Below are positions 34,677 to 43,775 of a stretch of 64,000 nucleotides of DNA, one piece after another (within the stretch, counting starts at the first letter, position 1; every line of letters begins with the position of its first letter). Source of the DNA: Fortiea contorta PCC 7126. Lineage in GTDB: Bacteria > Cyanobacteriota > Cyanobacteriia > Cyanobacteriales > Nostocaceae. The stretch is from contig NZ_KB235930.1 in the NCBI RefSeq assembly GCF_000332295.1, positions 3,809,895 through 3,873,894 on the forward strand, in the 5' to 3' direction. The position numbers were made by a program, and so were the translations under genes. Under the pieces are notes generated by a model, which made no database searches, was not told the origin of the DNA, and was given only the letters and a program-made list of their open reading frames with translations.

Positions 34677-35597
34677 TTACGATCGCCTGACGTTTAAACA
34701 ACACCACTCTTTCCGTTTCCACAGGGTAGCAACCACCCAGCCGTTTTCCTCTAAGACATCAGCTACAGCTTTGGATTGTTCAAGTAAGATACCACTGAAA
34801 ATAGCCCAAGTTGAGGGTTTGGCGATCGCACTCATTTGCGGCACTAACTCAATAATCACATTCGCTAAAATATTGCAAACGATACCATCTACTGGTTTTC
34901 CCACCAGTTGCGGCAAAATCTCGACGCTGCCTTCGGCGGCTATCAAGCGTTCTGGACTAATATCATTGAGGGCGCGGTTACTGAATGTTGACTGCACCGC
35001 TAGGGGATCAGTATCTACTGCATAAGCTGTTTCTGCTCCCAGTAGTAATGCTCCTACCGAAAGGATACCAGAACCGCAGCCAATATCTGCAATAATTACA
35101 GGTTCTTTTTGGCTATTCCCATCCGCGCCAGATGCAGGTAAATCAGTCAAGCGCATTTCCAGAGATTCCAAACACAACTGAGTTGTCGCATGATTTCCTG
35201 TACCAAATGCGACACCGGGATCGAGACGAATCACCAGCCGCGAGGAATTTTCCGGTGGTGGTAGCCATGCGGGATTGATCAAAAAGCGATCGCCTATTTC
35301 CTGAGGCGACCAATACTGCTTCCAGCTACTAGCCCAATCTTCCTCATCAATTAATTGCCAATGTAAGCTAGGCACAGAAAGCCCCACACACAGCGCATCT
35401 TGTCGCAGCCATAGAGACAACGCCGCCAAATCTAGTAACTGGGCTTGAAAACTCGGCAAATAACCCCTGACCAACGATGAATTACCTTTGCTTTCACTCG
35501 CCGTACCCCGACAGCCGAAATTCTCCAGTCGCCAAAAGATAGAATCTTCTAGGTCTGGTTCACATAAAATCTGTAATTCCCACCAAGTGTTTGCCAT
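34677..35597 (-). CDS. prmA: Ribosomal protein L11 methyltransferase PrmA
   Basis: 306 residues. An N-terminal substrate-recognition domain ([21 protein letters not shown]) is followed by a class I methyltransferase domain. The run-up [19 protein letters not shown] and SAM loop [13 protein letters not shown] are diagnostic, and NILANVI is the PrmA form of the catalytic N-x-x motif. It trimethylates L11 using SAM. Length is normal for the family. Start ATG at 35597. Confidence 0.95.
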   Translation of the reverse strand: MANTWWELQILCEPDLEDSIFWRLENFGCRGTASESKGNSSLVRGYLPSFQAQLLDLAALSLWLRQDALCVGLSVPSLHWQLIDEEDWASSWKQYWSPQEIGDRFLINPAWLPPPENSSRLVIRLDPGVAFGTGNHATTQLCLESLEMRLTDLPASGADGNSQKEPVIIADIGCGSGILSVGALLLGAETAYAVDTDPLAVQSTFSNRALNDISPERLIAAEGSVEILPQLVGKPVDGIVCNILANVIIELVPQMSAIAKPSTWAIFSGILLEQSKAVADVLEENGWVVATLWKRKEWCCLNVRRS

Positions 35598-35728
35598 ATA
35601 TCAAGTGTGAAGTCTGAAGGTGTAAGGATGAAGTCATACCAATTCTCCAAAATTCAGCCACAGATCCCAACGGATATACCTTTGTCAAATCTGGTCTTTT
35701 ATTTCTTCATCCTTTACCCTTCATCCTT

Positions 35729-37309
35729 TTAAAGAGTGACTGTGTATGCGTCCCTAATTCCTGGCACTTTGATAATTTCTGACAAAATGCCATCCGGTAA
35801 AGGATCATCGATACTCAGCGCCATTACCGCGTCACCACGGACGATTTTTCGTCCTACTTGCATACTGGCAATATTGACGTTAAAACTGCCCAGGAGGGAA
35901 CCGAGTTTACCAATAATTCCTGGCATATCTCGGTGTAGGGTGAACAGCATATACTTGCTGGGTGGGACGTTGATCGGGAAGCCGTCCACGTCGGTGAGGT
36001 GAATTTCTTTTTCACCTAACAGCGCGCCAGTGACAGAATGAGTTCCCAGAGTACCTGTGGCTTCTAGGTGCAGAGAACCGGCGTAGTCGCGGGCGGAAGC
36101 ATCTCGTGTTTCAATCACCCGAATTCCGCGTTCTTTGGCTTCAATGCTGGCGTTGACGTAGTTTACCCGTTCCCGCAATGCTTGGTAAAGTAGACCTTTG
36201 AGGGACGCTACTACCAGAGGCTGACTTTTGTTGGTGGCTAGTTCACCTTGCAATCTGACGTTGAGTAATTCTACTCGACCGCCAGCCAATTGACCTACTA
36301 GGTTTCCCAAAGTTTCCGCCAATTGCATGTATGGTTTGAGTTCTTCTAACACATCGGGGCCGAGTCCGGGAATGTTGACAGCAGAACGTGCGGGTAGTCC
36401 CAAGAGCACATCGCGGATTTGTTCGGCTACATCAATGGCGACATTCACCTGTGCTTCCGCAGTGGAAGCGCCTAGATGGGGGGTGAGGATGGCTTCTTTA
36501 CCGAGCGATCGCAATTCTGATTCGCCCAGTGGCTCTGATTCAAATACATCTAAAGCCGCCCCAGCGATCGTACCTTGTTGAATTGCTGCAGCCAAAGCCG
36601 CTTCATCGATGATCCCACCGCGAGCGCAATTAATAATGCGGGCTGTGGGTTTCATCTTCGCCAAGGTAGTGGCGTTGATTAGGTGGGTAGTTTCTGGAGT
36701 TTTGGGGATATGCAGGGTGATATAGTCTGCTTGCTGGATGAGTAAATCTAAATCGACCAGCTGACAACCAATTTGTTCGGCGCGTTCTGTGGAAATAAAG
36801 GGATCGAAAGCTAGTAGCTTCATCCCCATAGCCTTAGCAACCGCAGCCACATGGGAGCCAATTTTTCCCAAACCGACGATACCGAGAGTTTTTTTATAAA
36901 CTTCTGCACCCACAAAAGTTTTGCGATCCCACTCACCCCGTTTCACAGAAGCATTCGCATCCGGGATGTGGCGAGATAAAGCCAAAATCATGGCGATCGC
37001 ATGTTCAGCGGCGGCGATCGTGTTACCCTCAGGAGAATTAACAACAACAATTCCGCGACGTGTCGCCGCCGGCACATCTACATTATCTACACCCACACCA
37101 GCACGACCGATAATTTTTAACTGTGTACCGGCTTCAATGATTTCTTGAGTTACGCGGGTACCAGAGCGAATCATCAGCGCGTCATACTCGCCAATAATTT
37201 CTACCAGTTCCGCCGGTTTTAAACCTGTCTTAACGTCAACACTAGCAACTTGGGATAGGATATCAATCCCAGCTTGGTCAATAGGATCGGAGACGAGAAC
37301 CTTAGACAT
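35729..37309 (-). CDS. serA: D-3-phosphoglycerate dehydrogenase SerA
   Basis: 526 residues, long form. The NAD loop is GLGKIGSHVAAVAKAMG, followed by catalytic Arg, Glu and His in NCARGGIIDE, LDVFESEP and TPHLGASTAEAQ. A regulatory intervening domain (about 320-445) and a C-terminal ACT domain (HRDMPGIIGKLGSLLGSFNVNIASM) complete the protein. It oxidises 3-phosphoglycerate, the first step of serine synthesis; ACT domains usually bind serine for feedback control. Located 130 bp upstream of and collinear with prmA. Confidence 0.96.
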   Translation of the reverse strand: MSKVLVSDPIDQAGIDILSQVASVDVKTGLKPAELVEIIGEYDALMIRSGTRVTQEIIEAGTQLKIIGRAGVGVDNVDVPAATRRGIVVVNSPEGNTIAAAEHAIAMILALSRHIPDANASVKRGEWDRKTFVGAEVYKKTLGIVGLGKIGSHVAAVAKAMGMKLLAFDPFISTERAEQIGCQLVDLDLLIQQADYITLHIPKTPETTHLINATTLAKMKPTARIINCARGGIIDEAALAAAIQQGTIAGAALDVFESEPLGESELRSLGKEAILTPHLGASTAEAQVNVAIDVAEQIRDVLLGLPARSAVNIPGLGPDVLEELKPYMQLAETLGNLVGQLAGGRVELLNVRLQGELATNKSQPLVVASLKGLLYQALRERVNYVNASIEAKERGIRVIETRDASARDYAGSLHLEATGTLGTHSVTGALLGEKEIHLTDVDGFPINVPPSKYMLFTLHRDMPGIIGKLGSLLGSFNVNIASMQVGRKIVRGDAVMALSIDDPLPDGILSEIIKVPGIRDAYTVTL

Positions 37310-37961
37310 GATTACTTCATTTAAAGCTACAGGTTTTACTGCACAAGACCTTTCAGTTTAGTCTTTATCCGTCGCAATTCAGTAAAAATGTTTGTTTTCA
37401 GATCAACTTAGCTTTAACCGACGCCTCTCGGTGATGGTGTGAGCACATCAGTTGCCGGGATGATGTAGCACTGCCTCCTATATTTGAAAATGGGGGGCTA
37501 CTTTCGCCACCTCTGGGTAAATATAAACCATCAGTAGCACTAAACATCTATATTAATAGTTAAGACTTCTCTTTTCAGGTAAGGTTGTCAACAGCAATTT
37601 TTTCCATCCCCGTTTATTTCGCTGCTACAAAATGAGAAAATATTTCAATAACAGTCCAAAACCATTAACGGTGTCAACTAAAGGCTGAAGTATGAAGTAT
37701 GAAGTTACGCCACTCATAAAGGGATGGGGCTTGAACTAAGGAAAAAAGGGTCAATTTTTCGCCTAGGATTCCACTCGGCTTGTACCAATTCTTACTTCAT
37801 CCTAGCCTACTGCAAGCGGAGGAAGCGTCTACATCCTTTATCCTTTCTTCGGTCAATTTGAGATTTGAGCTGATTTGGTTCATACCCCGCTCGCAGTTAA
37901 GCGGAACAAATCCTCGCATCGATTGACTGGGCTGTGTTGTTAATTGTGCTGGAGCAACCCG
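37310..37961. other. Intergenic region between divergent serA and the AraC gene
   Basis: About 650 bp. The part next to serA (37380-37520) is relatively GC-rich for a spacer and may be a long serA leader, but no known riboswitch class could be matched. The right half holds dispersed fragments also seen elsewhere (CTTCATCCTAGCCT..., GCGTCTACATCC, compare 59250-59280). No gene is supported. Confidence 0.5.
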
Positions 37962-38954
37962 ATGACGATTACGATGTCTCATCAAGCTTACAGGGAACTG
38001 TGGCAGGAAATAGAGGAAACATCTCAACACTGTGATCCATCTGATCCATTGGATGTAATCTGGAAATACCCAAAACAGATTGGACAGGGATATATTCGGT
38101 GCATCGAATTACGTGCAGGATTGGAGATAGAAATTTTCGATTGTTGTCTGCGCGATCGCCTCATCCTGGAAATACCCGAACACCTTAACTGGCTAAAATA
38201 TCACTTTCACCTCTTCGGGCAGCATGAGGATAAATACACAATTGTGGGTAATAAAGAATACGCAGTTTATGGCAGTGGTTTTGCTCCCAAAGATCGGAAT
38301 GACGGCCCGGAGCAACAGGCGCTAGAAGTGACAGTGTTTATCCATCCTGACATTCTACACTCCTTCATCAGCAACTCTACTGGACAACTACCAACGGCAC
38401 TCCAGCAACTAATTCGACCAATGGAACAGGAATGTTATACCCGTGTAGCAACAGTCACTCCGGCGATAGAGGCTGTGCTATGGCAAATTGTGCGGTGTCC
38501 TTACTTAGGAATTCCTAAACGGATGTTTTTGGAGAGTAAAGCTTTGGAATTGGTTAGTATGATGCTGGACGAGGAAATCGAAATTAACACAGGCGATCGC
38601 CCCATCACTCAACCCCTCAAACCCGGAACCATAGACCGCATTCACTATGCCCAAAGCTTACTGCAAAAAAATTTGCACAATCCCCCTTCTTTAGTAGACT
38701 TAGCAAGACAAGCAAAGCTAAACGAATGCACACTAAAGCGGGGATTTCGTCAAGTATTTGGCACTACTGTTTTTGGTTATTTGCATGATTATCGCTTAGA
38801 ACAGGCGCGTCAACTATTGGAAATTGGAGATAAAAAGGTGACAGATGTCGCGGAAACAGTTGGCTTTGCTAGCCGCAGCTACTTTGCTACAGCCTTTAAA
38901 AAGAAGTTCGGGTTAAACCCTAAAGATTATCAGCAGCAAAACGGTTGTGTTTAG
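37962..38954 (+). CDS. AraC family regulator, PchR-like
   Basis: 330 residues from ATG 37962 (37974 is possible). A variable N-terminal sensing domain is followed by two AraC helix-turn-helix units (PPSLVDLARQAKLNECTLKRGF and VTDVAETVGFASRSYFATAF). The layout matches PchR-type regulators that bind an iron-siderophore and activate the adjacent TonB-dependent receptor gene. Directly repeated candidate operator boxes lie in front of the receptor gene 140 bp downstream. Such genes respond to iron limitation. Confidence 0.88.
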   Translation: MTITMSHQAYRELWQEIEETSQHCDPSDPLDVIWKYPKQIGQGYIRCIELRAGLEIEIFDCCLRDRLILEIPEHLNWLKYHFHLFGQHEDKYTIVGNKEYAVYGSGFAPKDRNDGPEQQALEVTVFIHPDILHSFISNSTGQLPTALQQLIRPMEQECYTRVATVTPAIEAVLWQIVRCPYLGIPKRMFLESKALELVSMMLDEEIEINTGDRPITQPLKPGTIDRIHYAQSLLQKNLHNPPSLVDLARQAKLNECTLKRGFRQVFGTTVFGYLHDYRLEQARQLLEIGDKKVTDVAETVGFASRSYFATAFKKKFGLNPKDYQQQNGCV

Positions 38955-38964
38955 CGATCGCTCT

Positions 38965-38993
38965 ACAATATCCCCATCAAGCAAAAACTAAGC
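38965..38993. repeat. Dispersed 29-bp repeat, copy A
   Basis: ACAATAT...AAGCAAAAACTAAGC, with HIP1 sites on both sides. Copies B (41773-41801) and C (43110-43138) follow the next two plus-strand genes. This copy begins 10 bp after the AraC gene stop. Confidence 0.8.
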
Positions 38994-39092
38994 TCGGCGA
39001 TCGCTCTCGAAAAACTTTGTGCTGCAAACACAACGCTTTTATTTTCTGACAAACAACCATAACTAGACACTTTGTTTGGGAAAATTACCCTG

Positions 39093-39125
39093 TAGCGTTC
39101 AAAAAAAATTCCCGCTAGCGTTCAA
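39093..39125 (+). promoter_or_regulatory. Directly repeated operator-like boxes upstream of the TonB receptor gene
   Basis: TAGCGTTCAA occurs at 39093-39102 and again at 39116-39125, 23 bp apart, about two helical turns. Tandem, same-face direct repeats are the usual AraC-family binding pattern, and the AraC gene is immediately upstream. The receptor ATG is 81 bp further on. Confidence 0.6.
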
Positions 39126-39206
39126 TTCGCTTTCCTTACCTTGATAAATTCAGTAATCTTTTGACACTGATTTCTAAAAAGCGAGTCGCTTGCTGGTGTG
39201 AGGAAG

Positions 39207-41744
39207 ATGTCAAGAGTGAAAAGATTTGCAATGGTTGCGGGTGTCGTATCGGTTCTGTTAGCTCAACCCGTACAAGCACAGGTCAAAGAGTCAAGCGCGC
39301 AGATGTTAGTCCAGTCAACACCTGCTCAAGAAATTGTGCAAGTGACGGGAGTTAAAGCTAATCCCACCGATAAGGGTGTGGAAGTAATTTTACAAACCGC
39401 TAAAGGACAACAATTGCAACTGGTGAATCGCAGTGCGGGAAACAGCTTTATCACCGATATTCCCAATGCTCAACTCAAGTTACCCAATGGCGATACATTC
39501 ACCTTCCGCTCAGAAAAACCCCTGGCGGGAATTACTGAAATAACGGTAATAAATTTTGATAATGCAACTATCCGCGTCACGGTTACAGGTGAAGCGACAG
39601 CACCAACAGTTGAGTTATTTGATGATGATGCAGGGCTGGTTTTTGCGGTAGCATCACAGACAACGGCGATGCAACCACCAGAAACACCACCAGTCGAACA
39701 AAAGCCAGAAAACCAGACACCGCAGGAGACACCATCGGCTGAGGGTGATGAGCCGATTGAGTTGGTGGTAACAGGTGAGCGAGATGGCTATCGCGTACCG
39801 AATAGTTCTGTGGGTACACGCACCGATACACCACTGCGCGACATTCCCCAATCGATTCAAGTCATCCCCCAACAAGTGCTGCGTGATCAGCGTGCTGATG
39901 TTAATAGCGCACTTCGTAATACTCCCAGTGTTCGTGATGGCGCTCCCACTAACTTTGATGCTGTACGGATTCAGGTGAGAGGATTTTTTAGTCCACTTGC
40001 GGTGGATGGAATCGTTTCTAGAATAGGGAATGGTACAGGTGCTAATATAGGCCCTGACCTGACAGGAATTGACAGAATTGATGTTCTTTTAGGCCCAAGC
40101 TCAATTCTATTTGGCTCATCATCGCCGGGTGGAACAGTTAACTTTGTCACTAAGCAACCTCTACGCGATCCTTACTACTTTGCTGAAGCAACTGTGGGAA
40201 GTTTTGATTTTTATCGTGGTGAAGCGGATTTTTCCGGCCCTCTTGATGATGATAAGAAAGTACTTTATCGGTTGAACGCATCTTATCGAGATCAAGGTTT
40301 TTTCACTCAATTTAGCAGAACTAGAAACTTAGTAATTGCACCAGTCATTAGTTTTGCATTGGGGGAAAACACTAACCTGAGCATTGATGGAACTTATAAA
40401 GACTTCTCTCAGGATAATGGTAATCTGGGAATACCTGCCGTTGGAACAATCTTGCCTAATCCCAATGGTCAAATACCCCATGACCGCATTACAAATGAAG
40501 GTAAATTAGATGCCATACAGGGAAGAATTGGCTACAAGCTAGAGCATCAATTCAGTGAAAATTGGTCAGTCAGCAACGCATTTCGCTACGATTCTGTTGA
40601 TTACACCTACAATCTTACATTTCCTCAAGGTCTGACACCTGATAATCGTAGTCAGCGGAGGCTGAACCTGGATAACAGCGACCTGTATAATCAATACAGT
40701 ATGCTTACTAATGTCGTTGGTAAATTTTCGACAGGTTCAATTAAGCACCAGTTATTATTCGGGTTTGATTTAGGTAGATACGAGAGTGCGTTTATATCTA
40801 CGACTAGGGCGGCTGCACCTATTGATTTATTCAATCCTGTTTTTGGTCAACCATTGGGAGCGATTACATCCAGAACTAATACTAGTAGCACGCTAGATGA
40901 ACTTGGTATCTTAGTGCAGGATCAGATTACATTCACAGATAACTTAAAATTGCTTATTGGTGGGCGATTTGACACATTCACTCAAACTGACAGAAATTTC
41001 ATTACGAATAGCGAGACTAGTCAATCAGGTGAGGCTTTTAGTCCCCGTGTAGGCATTGTCTATCAGCCAATTCCCCCTGTTTCTCTCTACGCAAACTATA
41101 CTAGATCGTTTCAGCCAGCGATTGGTAGAGCTTTTGATGGTAGTGTTTTTCAACCCACTAGAGGTACACAGTATGAAATTGGGGTAAAAACAGATATAAA
41201 TGATCGGCTCTCGACGACATTAGCTTTGTATGACATTACTCAATCAAATGTCTTAACTAGCGATCCGGCAAATCTGGGTTTCTCAGTGCAAACTGGTGAG
41301 ATCAATAGTCAAGGAATTGAACTGAGTTTGACTGGAGAAATTTTACCTGGGTGGAACATTTTTGCCAGCTACGCTTATAATGACACACGCATTAGCAACG
41401 ACAACAACCCAAATCTGGTTGGGAACCGTGTGCAAAGAACTAGCCCCAACAACGCCAGTTTATGGACAACATATGAATTTCAACAAGGGAATTTGCAAGG
41501 TTTAGGATTGGGTTTAGGACTGTTTTATGTGGGCGATCGCGCAGGTGATAATGCTAATTCATTCACAGTTCCCGGCTATCTCACTACCGATGCAGCTATC
41601 TTCTACAAACAAAACCAGTTTCGTGCTGCGATTAATATCAAAAACCTCTTCAACGTAGATTACTTTGAAGGTGTTTTCAGCCGCGATCGTGTCTTTTATG
41701 GTGCGCCATTCACAGTCCAAGGAACTATTTCTTGGACGTTCTAA
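39207..41744 (+). CDS. TonB-dependent siderophore receptor with N-terminal AMIN domain
   Basis: 845 residues from ATG 39207 (GTG 39198 is a weaker start). A signal peptide with AQA cleavage is followed by an AMIN domain (about 50-145), a Pro/Glu-rich linker, the plug domain (DTPLRDIPQSIQVIPQQVLR... GTVNFVTKQPLR) and a 22-strand type barrel ending in the outer-membrane signature Phe (GTISWTF). It imports ferric siderophores across the outer membrane using TonB energy. The AMIN extension, which binds the periplasmic side, is a feature of cyanobacterial receptors of this kind. No siderophore synthesis genes are in the window. Confidence 0.93.
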   Translation: MSRVKRFAMVAGVVSVLLAQPVQAQVKESSAQMLVQSTPAQEIVQVTGVKANPTDKGVEVILQTAKGQQLQLVNRSAGNSFITDIPNAQLKLPNGDTFTFRSEKPLAGITEITVINFDNATIRVTVTGEATAPTVELFDDDAGLVFAVASQTTAMQPPETPPVEQKPENQTPQETPSAEGDEPIELVVTGERDGYRVPNSSVGTRTDTPLRDIPQSIQVIPQQVLRDQRADVNSALRNTPSVRDGAPTNFDAVRIQVRGFFSPLAVDGIVSRIGNGTGANIGPDLTGIDRIDVLLGPSSILFGSSSPGGTVNFVTKQPLRDPYYFAEATVGSFDFYRGEADFSGPLDDDKKVLYRLNASYRDQGFFTQFSRTRNLVIAPVISFALGENTNLSIDGTYKDFSQDNGNLGIPAVGTILPNPNGQIPHDRITNEGKLDAIQGRIGYKLEHQFSENWSVSNAFRYDSVDYTYNLTFPQGLTPDNRSQRRLNLDNSDLYNQYSMLTNVVGKFSTGSIKHQLLFGFDLGRYESAFISTTRAAAPIDLFNPVFGQPLGAITSRTNTSSTLDELGILVQDQITFTDNLKLLIGGRFDTFTQTDRNFITNSETSQSGEAFSPRVGIVYQPIPPVSLYANYTRSFQPAIGRAFDGSVFQPTRGTQYEIGVKTDINDRLSTTLALYDITQSNVLTSDPANLGFSVQTGEINSQGIELSLTGEILPGWNIFASYAYNDTRISNDNNPNLVGNRVQRTSPNNASLWTTYEFQQGNLQGLGLGLGLFYVGDRAGDNANSFTVPGYLTTDAAIFYKQNQFRAAINIKNLFNVDYFEGVFSRDRVFYGAPFTVQGTISWTF

Positions 41745-41771
41745 GGGGCTATTTTATCTTAGCGATCGCCC
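41745..41771. repeat. 27-bp direct repeat, left copy
   Basis: Begins GGGGCTATTTTATCTTAG and ends GCGATCGCCC, directly at the end of the receptor gene. An exact copy is at 42153-42179. The two enclose the 21-bp array. Confidence 0.9.
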
Positions 41772-41772
41772 G

Positions 41773-41801
41773 ACAATATCTCTATTAAGCAAAAACTAAG
41801 C
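41773..41801. repeat. Dispersed 29-bp repeat, copy B
   Basis: Differs from copy C (43110-43138) at one position and from copy A (38965-38993) at several. It lies just before the 21-bp array. Confidence 0.85.
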
Positions 41802-41803
41802 TC

Positions 41804-42034
41804 GGCGAACGCATTTGCTATTTCGGCGAACGCATTTGCTATTTCGGCGAACGCATTTGCTATTTCGATGATCGCATTTGCTATTTCGATGATCGCATTT
41901 GCTATTTCGGCGAGCGCATTTGCTATTTCGGCGAGCGCATTTGCTATTTCGGCGAACGCATTTGCTATTTCGGCGAACGCATTTGCTATTTCGGCGAGCG
42001 CATTTGCTATTTCGATGATCGCATTTGTTATTTC
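41804..42034. repeat. 21-bp minisatellite, 11 units, inverted relative to the 24.4-kb array
   Basis: Units start every 21 bp from 41804 to 42014. The core is GCATTTGCTATTTC preceded by GGCGAAC, GGCGAGC or GATGATC. The reverse complement shares GAAATAGCAAATGC plus a TCGC near the end with the 24437 array, so the two are one family. A HIP1-like octamer variant occurs in each unit (GCGAACGC, GCGAGCGC, ATGATCGC), yet never intact HIP1. Frames on both strands are open without start signals. Confidence 0.92.
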
Positions 42035-42152
42035 GGTGACTAACGAGCGCTTGACTTTTAAGACAGTCGCTACGTTGACATTCAATAATTCAAGGTGCGT
42101 TAACCCACGGCACAACACTATCTCTTTCAATCAAAGGATTGAGGTTTGACTT

Positions 42153-42179
42153 GGGGCTATTTTATCTTAGCGATCGCCC
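42153..42179. repeat. 27-bp direct repeat, right copy
   Basis: Exact copy of 41745-41771. It lies 58 bp before the start of the Rpn-family gene. The unit-to-unit distance is 408 bp. Confidence 0.9.
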
Positions 42180-42237
42180 ACCTGACCACCACTCACGAGA
42201 TAATAACAAAACCGCGTGAGATTCTTGTATTTAATCA

Positions 42238-43074
42238 ATGTCCTTCGACAACCTGTGCAAACTACTTTCCGAGAAACATCCCGCAACCTTTGCCAGTTGG
42301 GTATTAGGAACACCTCAAACTGGTGTCACAGTCCTGAAAACCGAATTGAGCATTGAACCGATTCGCGCTGATTACGTCACATTCCTACAATTAGAAGGGC
42401 GTATTCTCCATCTGGAATTTCAAACCAAACTCGAATCGACACCACCCTTACCTTTGCGGATGCTCGATTACTGGGTAAGGTTGTATCGTTTATATCGTCT
42501 ACCAATCACGCAAGTTGTCGTCTTATTGCTTCCTCCCGCACCAGGAACAGTCATAGAAACTGCCTTCAACATCGAAACCACCCGTCACGAATATCGTGTG
42601 ATTTGCATGTGGGAAGAAAATCCCGAACTATTCCTCAATGACGAGGCTTTGTTACCTTTAGCACCGCTAGCCGCAACCACCCAACCGCAAGCCTTGTTGC
42701 AACAAGTTGTGGAACGAGTCAATCAAATAGAGCCAGAACAGCGATCGCAAATCTCTGCTTACACCCAAATATTGGCAGGGTTAAAATACAAAAAGGACTT
42801 GATTAGAAACTTATTTCGGGAGGGTATGATGCGCGAGTCAGTGATTTATCAAGAAATTCTTGCTGAAGGTGAACAACGAGGTGAACAACGAGGTGAACAA
42901 CGAGAAAGATCGCTCATTCTCCGACTGCTAACTCGTCGCCTGGGAGAATTACCCCAACAAGTGCGTGAGCAAATTGAGACACTCTCTATTGAACAATTAG
43001 AAAACCTTGGTGAAGCATTGTTGGATTTTCAGGCTCCAGCCGATTTAGAAGCTTGGTTGGCTACATTACAGTAG
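42238..43074 (+). CDS. Rpn family recombination-promoting nuclease-like protein with DUF4351
   Basis: 278 residues. The PD-(D/E)XK core is visible: RADYVTFLQLEGRILHLEFQTK supplies Asp, Glu, Gln and Lys in the expected order. The next blocks (LRMLDYWVRLYRLYRLPITQVVVLLLP) follow the Rpn/YhgA-like pattern. A short GEQRGEQRGEQR repeat links to a C-terminal DUF4351 domain (LRLLTRRLGELPQQVREQIE). These proteins may act as nonspecific nucleases that aid recombination. Repeats lie on both sides (41773 and 43110). Confidence 0.8.
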   Translation: MSFDNLCKLLSEKHPATFASWVLGTPQTGVTVLKTELSIEPIRADYVTFLQLEGRILHLEFQTKLESTPPLPLRMLDYWVRLYRLYRLPITQVVVLLLPPAPGTVIETAFNIETTRHEYRVICMWEENPELFLNDEALLPLAPLAATTQPQALLQQVVERVNQIEPEQRSQISAYTQILAGLKYKKDLIRNLFREGMMRESVIYQEILAEGEQRGEQRGEQRERSLILRLLTRRLGELPQQVREQIETLSIEQLENLGEALLDFQAPADLEAWLATLQ

Positions 43075-43109
43075 CACAAGCAGCATCACACATATTCTTT
43101 ATACAGCCC

Positions 43110-43138
43110 ACAATATGTCTATTAAGCAAAAACTAAGC
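43110..43138. repeat. Dispersed 29-bp repeat, copy C
   Basis: ACAATATGTCT...AAGCAAAAACTAAGC, 36 bp after the stop of the Rpn-family gene. 28 of 29 bases match copy B. Confidence 0.85.
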
Positions 43139-43154
43139 AGAGCGATCGCTTAGA

Positions 43155-43724
43155 CTACACAAAAAAGCGCTGAACTCGGACGCCAAAGCTTGGTAAAAGT
43201 GGTGATGTGATTTCGTCATCAGCGAGCAAGGTTGCGACTAATTTCAATTGGGTAGCTTCTCGGTGATAAACTTCTAACTGCTGTAATTGCCAATTGGCAA
43301 TCCAATATTCTTTAACTCCCGTTGTTGAGTATAGCTTTAGTTTCGCTTCTCGATCTCGACGTTCATTAGTCGCGCCAGGAGAAAGTACTTCTACAATCAG
43401 TTCTGGCGCTCCTTTCAAATGTCCTTCGTCATCTAGCAACTGTGCTAACCGCTGATGACTGATCCAAACTACATCCGGTATAACATTATCAGCCTCTGTA
43501 AAAATTATGCCGGGGGTAATGATAGGTTCACCTATTTGACTGGAGCGAGACCAAATTTCTAATTCCAAATGAATATTGCCAGCAGTTCGCTGATGTTTCC
43601 AGTGAGGCGCTCTAGTCACAAATAGTTCTCCGTCAATAATTTCATAGCGTTTCCATTCATCAGTTGTTAGTAATTCTAAGTCTGAGGTTGTCCAACGGAC
43701 TTTGTTAGAGATTGTTTGGTTCAT
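43155..43724 (-). CDS. Uma2 family endonuclease (DUF820)
   Basis: 189 residues. PD-(D/E)XK-like blocks: NVIPDVVWIS, PELIVEVLSPGATNERRDREAKLKLY, then GVKEYWIANWQLQQLEVYHR. This is the typical Uma2/DUF820 fold, amplified to dozens of copies in filamentous cyanobacteria. Biochemical role unknown. The gene is in tandem with a second family member 51 bp upstream. Confidence 0.88.
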   Translation of the reverse strand: MNQTISNKVRWTTSDLELLTTDEWKRYEIIDGELFVTRAPHWKHQRTAGNIHLELEIWSRSSQIGEPIITPGIIFTEADNVIPDVVWISHQRLAQLLDDEGHLKGAPELIVEVLSPGATNERRDREAKLKLYSTTGVKEYWIANWQLQQLEVYHREATQLKLVATLLADDEITSPLLPSFGVRVQRFFV

Positions 43725-43775
43725 GACACTATTTTCCTACGCCTAGTCAGAGATAAAATTCTATTTTGAAAATAT

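Noticed and set aside
37380-37520. Possible riboswitch in the serA leader
   Set aside because: No core of the glycine, SAM, SAH, cobalamin or other well-known classes could be matched; kept only as an unexplained leader.
41759-42149. Open frames on both strands through the second 21-bp array
   Set aside because: Same reason; both strands are open at once and neither has a start signal.
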